A DNA stretch of 64,000 nt from Stichopus chloronotus (GCA_021234535.1 CM037838.1:24343969-24407968), one strand, 5' to 3'; counted from the first letter of the stretch, positions 33,685 to 48,600 are shown. Notes: generated from the sequence alone by a model not told the origin. Program-made: numbers and translations.

Positions 33685-36600
33685 CAATGTGTGTGTGTTT
33701 CCAAGTAACCGGTGATGGTAATACTCCCGAACATAATTGTCGTCGTCATCATCACTATCGTGAATATACACAATCATCATCAGCATTACTCTATTATCGC
33801 TGTTACCATTATCGGCCACCATCGTTATCCGCATCATCATCATCATCCTCCTCCTCCTCCTTATCATCATCATAATCATCATCATTATCATCATCGTTGT
33901 CGTCGTCGTCGCTCTCATTGTAAAAGCTTCATCATCGTCTATCGTCTGTCATCGTCGATTGACAATTATCATTGGCTATCGTCCATGATCATAGCATATC
34001 AGCCATCATCATCGCCTATCGTCCATCATCATCGTCGGAGGTCCATCGTCGTGTCTATCGTTTCATCATTGTCGTAGTCGTTCTTGTCTTCGACATATAT
34101 CATCGGCACTGCTGGTGTAGGCTCCTCGATGTCCTGTTCTGTATACGTCAGCTTACTTTTTGCCAATTACCGTTACCCGATAAACGTATTTTGTGAGCGA
34201 TTTTGATCACAAGGCGTCACTGAGTCTGTTTGTCTGTCTGTCTGTCCATCTGTCTTTCTGTCTATCTATCTTTCTGTCTATCTATCTGTCTGTCTGTCTA
34301 TCTATCCATCTATCTATCTATCTATCTATCTATTGATCTATCTATTGATCTATCTATCTGTCTATCTATCTGCCTATCTATCTATCTATCTATTTATCCA
34401 TGAGAATACCCAAGATCACGCTTGAGCCAAATATCCGTTAATGTGATATTTGCCATACCCCCTCCCTTCTCCCCACCAGCACCACAATTTCAAAGTACAG
34501 GTTGACCTGTTCCAATACTAATCGATTTACCTTGCAGGGTGTCTGCAAATTTGTGATATCCTTAAGAGGGTTATGGATGTTGGACATTGATTTATTGAAA
34601 ACAGCCAAAAGGTACAAAAACGATTTAAAATCAGGAACTGCAAACCGTCTGGTGCCCCTGTTGTAGATTCGGAAGGCAATATTCTGAGCTTGTCAAGTTG
34701 AGGCAAGAAAAATGTCATTCGCGTCCGTTGTACGCCCACAAAAAAAAGAACAAATGCAAGATAAGTTGTATCTCCATATCGACAGTCTGTGTTCAGATTT
34801 TGAACTTAATTTTGTTTTGTGTGTGTGTGTGCCCTTGTTTTCGGGTGGGATCGAGGACCGAAACAATAGATTTTAGGTCCTCTGTAGAAAATTCAATAGA
34901 TTTCTCCGGTCTTCTCAAGATTGACAATAGACAGTCTATTGTTAAGGTTAGGGTTGCGGAAGAAAAAACAAAAGAAAGCACAATGAGGTCCTCGGAATGA
35001 ATGGAAAACGAAGCTGTATGTGTGTGTGTCTATATTTTTCTTACCAACTCCTCAAATGGAGTTCTGCTTGCGTCGTTTTTTTTTTTTTTTTTTGCAACCT
35101 TTATGTCGTTTTCTTTTTCTAGGAAGGCATTTTTTTCATGGTTTTGAATGTTTTTTAGCTTGTCTGTCTGTCTATCTGTCTATGTGTCTTCTGTCTATCT
35201 ATCTGTCTGTCTGTCCGACCATCTTTCTATTTGTCTGTCTATCTATTTATCTGTCTGCCTATTCGTCTATCTGCCTATTTGCCTGTCTACCTGTCTTCAT
35301 GTCTGTCTGTCCATCTATCTGTCCACAACTGTTCAAAATGCTTCTTCTCCCATATGCTTTCGTGGATTTCTATGAAAGCTAGATGATCAGTAAGGTTTGT
35401 TGCGAGGTCCCACAGGGTCCCCCATATTTCATTCTAAGAAATTCTGCAAGATCACACAGCTCCTCTTAGACAAGGTTGATGGTTTTTCACAATGTTCCTC
35501 TGATAGGAGCACTTTCAAGATGTTCAGGGATTTTTAGTTCATTGCTTCATGGGGACCCTGTGGTCCATATTATGAAATTCTGTTCAAAATGCTGCTTTCC
35601 CCCTGCATGCGTTCATGTATTTGTATCAAACCTGGACGCAATGTTCCTTGTGTAGTGGTCCATTTAAGGTTTTGGAAAAACGTTTGGTCGAATGTCGCAT
35701 GTGGACGCTATGGCCCACTTGATGAAATTTTGCAGAATGTTGCTGTTCCTTAGATGCTCTTGCAATGATGTCTGCTCTGTTAATGGTGACCACAAGGCGA
35801 TCATGAATCTTAAGTGGAAAGTCCTATGTGGGCCCAAAGGCCCATTTTATGAGCATCTGTTCAAAATTCTTCCCTCTTCTTGTGCCTGTATGACTTTGTA
35901 TGTAAATTAGATACAATGTTTATTGATTCAAGTTTGTCCAAGGTCCCATGGGAACCCTATGGCCCATTGGCGAAAATTGACTGAATATCACGGAAAAATT
36001 CAAAGTTCCCTTTTACAACGTACTTGAGAACTTCCCTAAATTGTGGCGCCGTGGCTCATGGTGTGACACAGCATTTAAAATATTTTTCATTTTTTGAACC
36101 CTGAATACTTCTAAATTAAAGTTTACTATCTTCGGTCTAGTGGTAAGCAATTATTTTAATTCACGACTCGTGTCGAGAACAAAGCGAATGATGCGAGAAC
36201 AAAAAAAAAAAAATGAAGAGACGGCCTGCTGTACTTCTTTGGTTCTGAATTTATTCTCTGCATGTCCCGGCCATCAGTTAATTAAATTTCTGGCACGAAA
36301 AGTAGCCTGCAGGTTCGTGCCACGGCCACCCCTTATAAATTACGCCAGAGATTTTACATATATGCATGTAATCAAATAACCTTTCATCGCGTGTCATGAT
36401 CTGCCGACTGATAAATTGGTCAGTAATTTTCAGTTTTTTCTTCCATAAATATTTAAAGAGAATCAAAAACTCCAATATCATTGAAATTCTTACAGTGAAG
36501 AAGCGTACGCATTCTTTTCCTAGCAAGAATGATTTCTGAAAAAAAGTGTGGAAGATAACTATGTTCTCACTTCACTTTCCCCTCCCCTTTTTTTCCTTCA

Positions 36601-39600
36601 TTCCTTGGTTTTTGTGTTTTGAGGTCGGGGTTGACATTGAAGAAACTCCAAATATGAAAGACGTGCTATGGTAGTATTTGAAGATGTAAGGTATAAGTGA
36701 AGCAGAAACATTAGTCTTCTGTAATTATCCTAAAGGAACAAACAAATCATTAACACCCGAATAGGTTCACTTTTTCTCTCTCTCTCTCTCTCCACCTCTC
36801 TCTCTCTGTTTTTACTGTCGCCTTCCTGCCATAGGCCCTACTTACGTATTCTGGTAACATTATTTTTTCATGACAACTGTCCAATACGTGTCATGAAAAG
36901 TTTATGTGCAGGAGCTAATCTCGACTTCAAGAGTCTATTTAAAAGGAAACATTCGCTTAAATAACTGTAGGTTTACCGTCAAATGGAGAGCAGCCCGAGA
37001 AAGCATCCCTGGAAAATCATTGAGTCTTCTTTCTCTTCTTATGCAATTTATCCTCCTAGTCTTGTAGGCTGCCACATTTTGCCTTGAAACATCAATATAG
37101 AGCAGCATTAAATTTGTATCCGAAGTTTGATCATTTCAGTCCAATCGTAAGGTTCACAGCTATTTGTGCCGAGCTTAACTGAAACGTTTGTTCTTCTACA
37201 CTTTATATTTACAATATATCAGACACCAGGGACGGATCCAGTTTTTTTTTTTTTTTGTACAGGGGGTGCACTATATTCACCCTATGTGGGAGAGTCGGTA
37301 CCATTAAAAAGGACTTACAGTAAAACAGTGCCTTAAATATGATGCACGAGTTTCTGTGCCAAAACCCTGGCGAGAAGAGCAACAGTGAGTTAAATGCAAG
37401 AGTAATGCATATGTGAATGGCGCAATTTAGACTCTATATAACACGTTTAGCCTTGATAAGGGGATTAGCTCAAATAACCAAAGTAATACTGTAAGACAGC
37501 ATGTGTTTGAATATGCTTAATCCTTTGTTTAATCTCCATGGGAGCCCCGTCATTCGTAAAGGGGGGGGGGAGGCGAACGAAAACCAAAAAGGACGTAATG
37601 TGTTACAGCGTTTATGCGTTACATGAGTAATGCAAACAATATATGCTTTATTTTTACAAAACCTTTAGGAAGGCGAAAAAATGTTGAGGTCCTTTCATTA
37701 CGTCACCATATGCCGATTCGGCTAAACATACCGTCAAATCGCGTTACGCATTGATGACCATGGGAACATTATCTTGTTGGCCGCATGCCCCCAATTAATA
37801 CAATATTAGATTCGTGAACGGAATCTAAAGGGTATATCGAGCGAGTAGAAAGGTTTACGAGAGGTACTTTAATTCTTTTACAATAAATTTATTTACCTGT
37901 AGCCATTGAAAATATGAGCTGAAGTCTGCGAGGCTTTCTCGCTTCAGTGGCGGGTATGTTACATTCGTGGAAGAGAAGAAGGTAATACTGTACACCCAAA
38001 CTGAAATGTCAATAAAGCACACGGACTGAAAGGAATTTTTAATTTATTCAAGTTAAGTGAATTAGTTGATTTCACTTATGTTGCCGGTTGCGTGATGTTT
38101 CACCTCGTAAATGATATCAGTTATAACGAGCCCTGATCGTACGACGGAGGTATAACGAGCCCGCGTTGGCGAAAGATGGAACAAAATAGAATGAAATCAC
38201 GTTGTTTCCATAATACCGAGATCTTTGTCTTAAGAGGTGATCCACTATACAGGCAACTACAAGAAGTGACGTTATTAACACCTCTGTTAGAGGTGTAAAT
38301 AATGTTATAGTCTACGATTTCTGTGGATTACATTCCAATAATTGTTGTCGCTGTGCTATTCCTCTTTGCGCCTAGGACATCTTTCATTTTGCAAAAATGT
38401 GTCAAATCGGAAAGGCCACCTCTACACACCCACCCCCCCCCCCCCACTTCCGCGTATGTCAAATTTTGGCGCAATTTCAGCATCGATATCATCTCAATGA
38501 TTCAGAGACAACAAGTTCACCTCGTTTTCATTTTCGTCCAACCTTTGACCTATTGGCCCTTCCTTTCTGTGTCCTTTCTCCCTTTTCATTTTCTAGTTTT
38601 GTTGTTTGTTCTCTTTTTGAGATTCATGTTTTAAAGGGGATGCACAGTCGTAGCTACTTTATTTCGAAAGAATCACAATAATGTTGCGAAACTCTCCATG
38701 CCGATGTTCATGATGTTGCTGTATCTCAGTAATGTATAAGCCAGGTTAAGTTATGCTGCAAAATTAAGCAGTTCAACGATCACAATGATATCACGTAATG
38801 AAAAGAAGCCATTCATGAATTAGCATAGCAGGGTACACTAATTGAGTGTAAAGTGACTGCATTCTCCCTTTAAAAATACCTTTTTAATTGCTTTGTACGT
38901 CTCATTCTGACCCTCTCGTTCATGCATTCGTTTCTAGTTACCCAGGATTTGTTTTGCTTTCGTTATTTTCGCAGAAAGCAGGAAGACATTATTAATTTGC
39001 TCGAAGAATTAGGTTTGGAGACATACGAACATTACGGCGAGGGAAAGAAGTTCTGGCAATTACCGAACGGAAATGTAAAGTCTTACTCAGGAAAAGTCCC
39101 TCCGTTGCCGTATACAAGTTTAGTCGATGTTCTTCGATATTTCAGCAAGGTATAAGGTTACATTCATAAAACTACATTACTGCAAACAGACGAAAAAAGG
39201 ACATGACTCATTGCACTGCACTGTTCCTCCACAAATAATTACTTCTTTAGAGTGCACTAAGTCACCGTGATACATGTTACGTTTAGGGCTCATGAACCAC
39301 AGGGGCAGGTTGTACTTGAACTCTGAAGTTAGATTTCATTTGGAAACGAATTCTTGCCCCATCTGGGCCTCTGTTTTCGGACGGGTGCTCCTGTGTCAGC
39401 TTGGACACTTTCTTTTGCAGCTGTAAACCTCTCGTGGCCTTGTGAGCTTCCGCATATTGTTTTCGGGCCTGGTGCATGCTGGTTTGCTGGTCCAATGGGT
39501 CTTTGCTGGTTGTGTTTTTCCATTCCTTTTTCCACCTTTTTTTGTCAGTTTAATGCATAGGTTTGTTTGTAGTGTGGTTTTGTTTTATTGTTTTGGTTTT

Positions 39601-42600
39601 GAGTGTCGTATGGAAGTGACTGTTTAAGTTCCGACCGGACTGGCCAAGCCCGAATAACTTTTTTTTTTTTGTTTGAGCCGATAAAGTAGTGAAAGCATTT
39701 TCTTCAACCATCATGCCAATATTGCTTTGATTCTGGAATATGTAACCGAATGAGTTTACAGTATTTATTTATTTTTTTTGTTTGGAAAGTGCGAAGATAG
39801 AGTCATCAATTTTTAAGCGTGATCGTTCCACCCCAACTCTCCACTCCCCTCCCCCCCCCCTTCTCTGCGAAAACAACGCAACAAAACCAGAACATATTGT
39901 AACAATAGGCTACTATGGCAAGCCAAATGCCCGATTATTCGAGAGACGGGGTTTTTCTACCCATAAACCAGGTTTTTCGACCGATAAACCATGTTTATCA
40001 ACGGATAAACAAGGTTTATCAACTGATAATCCAGGTTTATGATAAAACTGGTTTATCAATTTGATAAACCACGTTTACCACCTACGAAGTGATATACTTC
40101 AAATAAATTAAAAAAAAACTTTATCAGTCGTAAATCTCCAAATGCTCAATAATTTTATAAACTTGGTTTATCGGATGAAGAACCTGGTTTGTCGGTTGAA
40201 AAACCGGGTTTATCAACCGATGACATCCGGTTTATCAAATTATTGAGCATTCGGTGTCGATAAACCTAGATTTGTGACTGATAAATCTGGTTCATCAACC
40301 GATAAGCTATGCTTTTTGATAAAGTTAACCTGGTGTATCAATTCAATATGCAATGTTTACCACGTTGATAAGCCAAGTTTATCATCCATGAAGTGATAGA
40401 CATAGTTTATCAAATAAAAACAGGATTATCAACCGATAAACATGATTTATCAGTCGAAAAACCAGGTTTATCAACGCCAAAATTCTCAATAATTTGAAAT
40501 TCCAAGTTTATCAGTTTCAGATATCTTCAACTTAGCCAGTGCCAATTTGTTATGTTATTTTACATTTGTCAAAGGATATTATATAGTCTTAGGTTACATT
40601 AGTTCTCTTCTTGGAGGAGGGTCTCGTGATATAGTTTTAGCTTAGTTCTTTTTGAAGAAGGGCACGTGATGGAAGTAACCTTGTCACTACAGTCCAGTGG
40701 CAAATGGATGACGTTACAACGGCATTATGTATTGCAGACCTTAAATGACATTCGAATTTTTGGACGCCAAAAGCGTCCAAAAATATCGACGTCATCTTTA
40801 TCTTTTACTCTTAGAATTACCTTATAGAAGTAGCTAACTAAATTACATAATGGTCGGCGGGAAGAGCCTCTTATTATGACAGTAACCCCTCCCCGACAAG
40901 ACAGTTATATCTTGCAGGGCTCATTCAGATTGGGTCATTCATGATGACCGTCACTGTGGAAATGTATGAAAGTGCGGCTGTCTTTTATCCACAAGAGGCC
41001 GGAGACACTATACTTTGCAGTAGACCTAGTGTAGTTTTTTTCCCCGATATAATCATCGGAAAGTGACACCTCATTTTGACAATCGTAATTCATCGATTGA
41101 TCAATAACCAATCGATTAGACCAACCATTTCTCACACCAAATATGCCGGTATCTACCTTATTTTTATATTTGTGCTTTCTCAAACTAAAGATAGACGGAA
41201 TACAGAGGAAGGTGAATTTGTTAGACGCAAAAGCGACCCCCAAAGCTGAGGAATGGGATAACATGACGGTGGAAGATTTTAAGACAAAAACACTTTGGAC
41301 ACAAGGTAGGAAACGTAAACAACGCTAATTGAACATTTAGGCCTGCTAGGGTGTCATACGTAGGCCTATTGTGAGTGACAGGTCCATGGTTACCGAGGAA
41401 ACAGATGATAGGGAGTGATATCAGTGAAGTGTACAGGGGAGAAGGAGCGGTTGAGATGTGCCAAATTTGATTTTCTCCTAAAATGCTTGTGACCTTGTAA
41501 TTGCTTTATTTGTATACTGAGGTCACTCCCATCCCAAATAAAAATTAAAAGAAGTAAAATGGCTGCAGATTATCATCAAATTTGCAAGGAAGACCCGGCG
41601 ATCGATGAAAGGTAGGAAAAGGAAAGCATACCAGCAGCGGCCCATACCCTCACTAACACCTCTACTTCACACCATGATCCAGCCTAACGAACCCGCACCC
41701 CTCCCAATCTCTTTCTTTATTTTAAGCATTGGTCAAGAATGGGTACATGGGTATACTTTGCAGTAAAAGGCTTCCCTCAGCCTGGAAATCATGAAAAAGG
41801 AACTCATGAAAAAGAAAACAATAAACTCATGAAAAAGGGATGATCGGTGGCGATCTTTTAGTTAGATCTTCAAGTCTACACATTCGCTACGTCACGCATG
41901 TGTCGACCTGTGTCATTGTCAGTGGAGTGGGGATGCGAAATTAAGAAAGTGATAAGAAATTTCAAAATTGCTCTACATTAGGGACTTGGAGCATACATTT
42001 TACACTTTGTTTTTGTGTAACTAACGCGACAAGGTCATACATTCATGAACATTGTGCGATACTATTGCCTCGAAAATATGTCCCGCGGATCAGATCGGGT
42101 ATCCTCGTGACTTATTTTCCTGCAGCTGCTAAGGAGATGGTGGACGTTCTGACGGTGATGTTTTTCGGTTTACCGCCAAAATATTTGACGGTAATGCAGT
42201 ACGCTTACGTCATCGCTACGTGTGGCAGTTGGAATTCCCACATCGATGACGACAATGGGAAGTTAAACCTCAGAATAAAGGTAACTTTTTGGGACAGAAT
42301 TCTGATTTTTCTCTGCCTTTTTCGTCTCTCCTGCAATAGGAGTATGATAAAATGTGTTAATTACCAGTATATTACTTTGGGAAGACAAATATACCGGTCC
42401 ATTTACAAAGGGTATCTTCCTCATTTTAAGTGCTATAAAAATAGAGAAACTGAATATCATGATCGTACAAAGTATTTATTGAAAAAGATTACATAAAGTT
42501 TTCATCTTTCATAAAATATGTTTTATAATATTTATACTAATATATTAATATTTTTAGATATTCAGGTTTTGTCGTCACCGTCGTCGTGTACGGTCTCAAA

Positions 42601-45600
42601 AGTCTGCGGAAGTTGGACTGTTCTATTTTCGCGGTTAGTGAGATCTTTGGTTTTATTTTCTTGCTCAAAAGGGCGGCGCAAGGGGTCTCGTCGACCGTCT
42701 CATTGAAAAGATAGGTAAGGATAAAATCGTTTTGAACGCCAAGGTGGCCAAAATACACCAAGATGGAGGCGGATCTGACCCCGGGGCCTCTGTAGAAACG
42801 ACATCGGGTGATACCTACAAAGCTAAGAAGGTGATTGTTGCCATCCCCGTGATGTGTAATGGTACGTTCCGTTTTACAGCAGTGTCGTGTGCTATTAAGT
42901 CTATATTCCATGTATTTTCCAACCAGCTCTAAGTTACAGTTTTCCCTAATAATTTGAGCTGGTGTAGATAAATTACTTTTTAAAACATCTGAAGATGTTA
43001 ATGTTTGATTACTAGTGTTTTGCCGTGAAACACTTTCAATTGCCATATTTCCATACTTATACCAGTACATCCCCTAGCTATAAGAACAACATACGGGTAA
43101 CTAGTGTTAGCCACCTAGTATTAACTCTTGAGAGATGGGATACTGAACAAAGAAAGACGTTTTTGACATTCCACGAGGTTTAAGCGAATTACAACCTGTC
43201 CCGTTGTTTTACGAGTATCTGACTATCATTCAAAGATTATAAACCCAGCCATTCTCGGGAGTAAGTTTAAATTTTGCAAAAAAAAAAGCAACCTTCGTAG
43301 CTTCAAGTATAAAAATGAAAGAATTTGACCTTTACGATCAGAGTTTCTTCATCACTTCACCAGTTCTTGTCATTATTAAAAGCACGCATACACTTACTAA
43401 TACTGAATTTCAACGAAGTTTTATTTGATCCAAGATCATTTTCCAGTTCGCAATTATTTTTTTTTCCCACGATCTCTCATAAATCGTAAAGTCTGTGAGC
43501 AGACGTAAATTATGTGTCTCATGAGTCAGCGAAACCACTTTCTGATTTGAGATTGCAATTTATGATATCATTCTCATATTTAAGCTTTAAGTTTTTCCTC
43601 GTGTAGTGAAATTTGCGGTTGCAATATGTGCATCTCAGTTCGTGCACATATTACAGTCTTCCGTCCGCAACGTTACCTAATGGGTGAGTGAGTGAGTGAG
43701 GAAGTTTATGTCAATAGGCCTGCAATGTTACGCGGTCAAAATGTACTCCAGAGACGGTGAACGTGACAAATAATTCATGTGAATGGCTACCAGCGGTAAT
43801 CAGGGGTTGGTCACGCAGGATAACTCACTAAGGATTTCTTGAAATTGGTTTGTCTTGCTATATAGGTATGATCAAATATTTCTATAAATCTTTCACACCA
43901 TAAATATCTTCAAAATTAAGGAGACTTCCGACCGTTACTGTGCCAGCATTTTATTAGTTCAGTTCAGTTCAGTATGACTTTATTCCAATCTCTTACTTAT
44001 AATATAAGACATAACAATAATCTGAGAGTGGAAAAAGTAACGAAAATACAGTATATAAGGATCATCATGCTTAGACACTTCATAAAATAATTACTTTACT
44101 TAACAAAAAAGGTAAGAGACTGAGGAGTGGCAGCTCCTAGGAGCTTGTGGGTGTTGACACCCCTTAAAGACAGACAGAAAATACAAGACAACAAAAGAAA
44201 AGTACACAAAAAAAAAAACAAGAATAGAGAACAGAAATGCAAAAAAGACGGTAGTTCAAAGGTAATTTGCAATGAAATGAACTTTAAACTGCTTTTTAAA
44301 TGCATATTGTGTTTTACAGTTTGTAACTTCCAAGGGGAGAGAATTCCAAAGTTTTGCACCTACAAATCGAAGACCAAATTGAGATGACCTAAGCCTACAA
44401 AGGGGAGTGATAAACTGATTTGAAGCACGACTAGGATAAGGGTAATTGCTATCACGAAACTGAAACTGAGCACGAAATATTGACGGGGTTCTGTTATATA
44501 ACCAGTCAAAAATAAACAACCCGGTAAGATACCGATTTAAATCATAAATATTAAGAAGGTTAAGACTAGCGAAAAGAGGTGCAGTATGATGACGATAGTC
44601 TACGTTGCATAAACATCTAATAGCCCTTTTCTGCAAAATAAAGAGAGGTTTAATTCTGGTAGCATACGTGCTCCCCCAAATGATATTACAATAAGTGAGA
44701 TAAGGGAGTATAAGGGTATTATACAGGGATACCAAAATTTTCCTAGGAAGAAGTTGTCGAAATCTGTTTAGTATCCCCACACCTTTTGAAACTTTCGTGC
44801 TAACATACTGGATATGAGCAGTCCAGGTGAGATGAGAATCAACAAACACACCAAGAAACTTAGCAACATTTGAACGCTGTATGTTAGTACCACAAAGTTG
44901 TATGTTGTTTACACCCTGATTAAGTTGCTTAGAAGGTGAGGTAAAAATAACAAAATTGGTTTTCTTTACATTGAGAGATAGCTTGTTTGCACAAAACCAG
45001 TTGTGAACATAGATAAATTCATATTGTATTACATTTAGTAGACAACTGAGGTCATTACTGGAATAAAAAAGATTGGTATCGTCAGCATAAGAAATTACAT
45101 GCAATTTATTACTAGCCCTGTGGAGATCATTGATATAAATAATAAACAACAAAGGACCTAGAATAGATCCCTGAGGAACACCACAAGTAATACGCTTACG
45201 TATAGAATTAACATTGTTAATGCCAACATATTGGTAACGATCAGTAACATAACTTTTAAACCAATCCAGTGCTGTACCCCTAATACCGTAATGTTCAAGT
45301 TTACTGAGTAAGATTCTATGGTCCAATGTATCAAAAGCCTTAGACAGGTCCAAGAAAATGCCTGATGCATACTGGTTTTTTTCGAAGGCATCTGTTACTT
45401 TATTAGTGAAGTATAAAATAGCATGCGAAGTCGAACGCCCAGGAAGGAACCCAAATTGGTATTCATACAATTGATTTTGCTTTACAAAAAAAGAATATAA
45501 TCGAGTAAACATAAGTTTTTCGAGTACTTTGGAGAGACATGGTAAAATTGAAATAGGTCTGTAATTATTAACCGAATCTTTATCACCAGATTTAAAAACA

Positions 45601-48600
45601 GGAACAACACGTGCAATTTTGAGAGGACTAGGAACAATACCCTTCTCTAATGAAAGATTAAAAAGGTAGGTTAGTGGGGTGCACAGGGAATGAGCCACAT
45701 TTTTGAGGATCGTAGAGGAAATTCCATCAAAACCAGCGGCAGAATTTTTAAGAGAAAATATATTTAACACCTCCTCGCATGTTGCTGGACTAATGAATAG
45801 AGAGTCGACAACCCGATGGGACAGATAGGACTTATAGCTGCAGTGTGAGGGGGGAATCCCTGTCTGGGTAGCAGGACCAATGGCAGGAAAATAATCATTA
45901 AAGATATTTGCAACATCGAAAGGATTCGAAACACTAGTTCCATGATAATTTAATTTATTAGCAGTAAAATCAGTACCTCGACCATACAACAGGGTATTAA
46001 TTGAGCGCCATGTAGATTTCGTGTCCTGTGTGGTATTGCTGAACAAAGCAGAGAAGTAAAATTTCTTAGCCTGTCTGATGACAGAGAGTAAGACCATTTC
46101 GAAATCGTTTATACTCGTTCAAAGCAGCAGCAGACCGACTACGGAGGTACCTTTCGAATAAACGATTATTTGTTTTACAAGAGTTCAGTATGGCTTTGGT
46201 GATCCAGTGCTTCGAATTTCGGTTACTACACTTTTTGGTATGGGCTACCCACGGAAGACAATTATTTAAATGATTAAGAATATCTTATTGAAATTATCAA
46301 AGGCGCTATCAACATCAGAAGAATTATAGACATCTGCCCAGGATTCGTTTTGAACTGCGGAGCGTAATTGGTCAAGGCTAACAGGGTTGATGTCTCTTTT
46401 AAAAAAGATTGAAATAAAAAAGATTGAAATGAAAAAGATTGAAATATTAGGTCGCATACCCCGTTCGCCGACCTTATCCAATTGTGCGTCGAAACGAAGC
46501 ATCCGCGAGAATACAAACGAAAGACCGGACGAGCAACAACAGCATCCTAGACGAAGAACAGTGAAGGAATTAAATTCAAGTGTTCGCCTAGTGTTATGCA
46601 GATGTACGCACATATGGGGGGATTAACATCAAACTTAATGTGCTATCTGCAACCCAAGAAAAAAACGTTTCGTGACGTCATGGTGTTTTAAATGGTAATT
46701 ATGCCCTAAAAGAGATGATTTTTTTTTCAAGCATAACATCTTAATGCTTAAAAACTATCAAATAATTGCAATCCTGAAAACTATTTGCCAAGACATAGAA
46801 ACTACTCATATGGCCAAATCGACAAGAGAGGATGTGTTAAAGTAGGAGTTTCTCACGAAAGGTCTACACTGTGTATTTCCAACACAAAATTATCCAGTAT
46901 TAAATCGAGAGATTGTAAAACCACTCAGTTTTTATCAAAATAGAACGGAAATGTGTATAAGCTATATGCAGCACATAAAAAATATACAGTAAAATCTCTG
47001 TATCCTAAATTGTTGATTATAGGTGATTATGTAAATTAAACTTCGTAATTTTGGTGTTCGGGGAAAGCTTATGTTGTCATCTGCGAATATCGATTGAAAA
47101 ATATCGAACTGGTTCAGTGAATGCGTCAAAGTTTGTAGACACTGTCTGAGACGTGGAAAATAAGTCTCTGCTGGCGTTTGTTTCTAAATTTCCTACTTAA
47201 TGCCTTAAAACGTATCTTTAATTTTCAAGGCGATGGAAGATCAGAGTGTCCACATACCTTGCAATAATTTAGAAGAAAGAATCGCATGTTGCATTATTCC
47301 GCAAACAGTTGGCCATCACTTGCGATTCCCAGTTCCGCGACGTGCCATTCGTTGAGACTTTCTACTATGCGAGAATACAAGAAACCGGATTCCGTGACCT
47401 AATTCACTAACGTTTGACTGAAACAACCTTTCAATGTGAATATCAATTAAGTTAGATTTCTTTTCTTTTAGAATTGGATAATACAGAAGATGTTTGAAAA
47501 GTTTTAAGTATGTTCCAAATTTTTTTAACAATGTACTAATTTTACAAACGTTTTCGTTGTTCTCTACAGCTGGTATCAAATTTTCCCCTCCTCTAGACAG
47601 TAACCACCTTCTTCCATCGGCTGTATCGGGCCTCTTTTTCGTCATTACATATAGGAAGGTATGGATATTACACGTTTCGATTGTTCTTCATTTTCCAAAC
47701 GTGACAGTTGCAGCCAGTTTTAAAATTCACCGAAAAATTACATCATAACGTGGCTACATGAATACAAAATGGTGAACAATAAATAGACAAATGAAATGCA
47801 AATAAAAATTATGACAGTATTTTTAAGTCTGAAGATTTGAAACTGCACTAGACAACAACAAAAATCATAAGTTGGTTTAGTGATGTGAGGATATTATAAC
47901 AGAACAGTTGGGTCAAATTTCCGATGGAGGCTGTGGACTTTTTTTTTTTCACTTCAAGCACAACATCTAAGTGGGTGCTCATGATAGACAAGAAACGAAG
48001 CAAGGTCTGCGGTTTATGATATGTGGCATGGCATATAGTGGTGGGGGTGTTCTCGGTATGGGGTGGGGGTGTCCTCGGTATGAGGTGGGGGTGGGGAAAA
48101 TCCAGAAAGCCTGACTCTCAAATATCTCACATGTTCCGTGGTTTTACTAGTTACAAATGAGTAACTTTCTTTGTTGAAGATGGGACTGTTGGGGAAGGTC
48201 TGTCGGTGGATACACTTGGTGCTCGGTTAAAACGTATTCCCGGGAGGCTCGAAACCTTTTTCCTCACATCTTCCCAGTGTCTACGGACGGATGTATCCAT
48301 GCCCGAAAAAAAGAAAATAATAATATTATAAAAACAAAAACAGAAAATATACAAACATGCATACAAACGCACTCGCACGCATGCATATTGAAATATGAAA
48401 CTATCTGAGAAGGCCTGTAGGCAAGCAGCATTAAAATTACGATAACCCATGAAAATTTAGATTGATAATCATAATTCTATTCTCTAAAAACTTGTCGAGA
48501 GAAAGAAGAGGTCAGTTTCGATATGACAGGAAACATGGCGAAGACGGCCCGTGCAATTCCCCGCTGACTTCTTATAAATTGATCACTTTTCTTGATTCGT

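Larger units (their letters stand above)
43956..46400 (-). mobile_element. 5'-truncated L2/CR1-like LINE in intron 6 of gene B
   Basis: A non-LTR retrotransposon inserted antisense to gene B. On the minus strand, the 3' end is AATAAA (43979-43984 as TTTATT on plus) followed by three GAACT units (43956-43973), a microsatellite tail like those of L2/CR1 elements. The reverse-transcriptase frame fills 44256-46097. Upstream, the frame is broken near 46100 and 46265. The recognisable protein stops near 46400, so the endonuclease and first ORF are missing. A three-unit AAAAAGATTGAAAT repeat (about 46402-46448) lies at the 5' junction. Confidence 0.88.

Noticed and set aside
33541..34077. His-, Ser- and Met-rich frames on both strands
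   Set aside because: Translations of GT and ATC simple repeats next to gene B exon 2.
42537..43070. 177-codon open frame on the minus strand
   Set aside because: It overlaps gene B exon 6 on the opposite strand, has no recognisable domain, and exon 6 has good splice sites and family signature. Antisense shadow.
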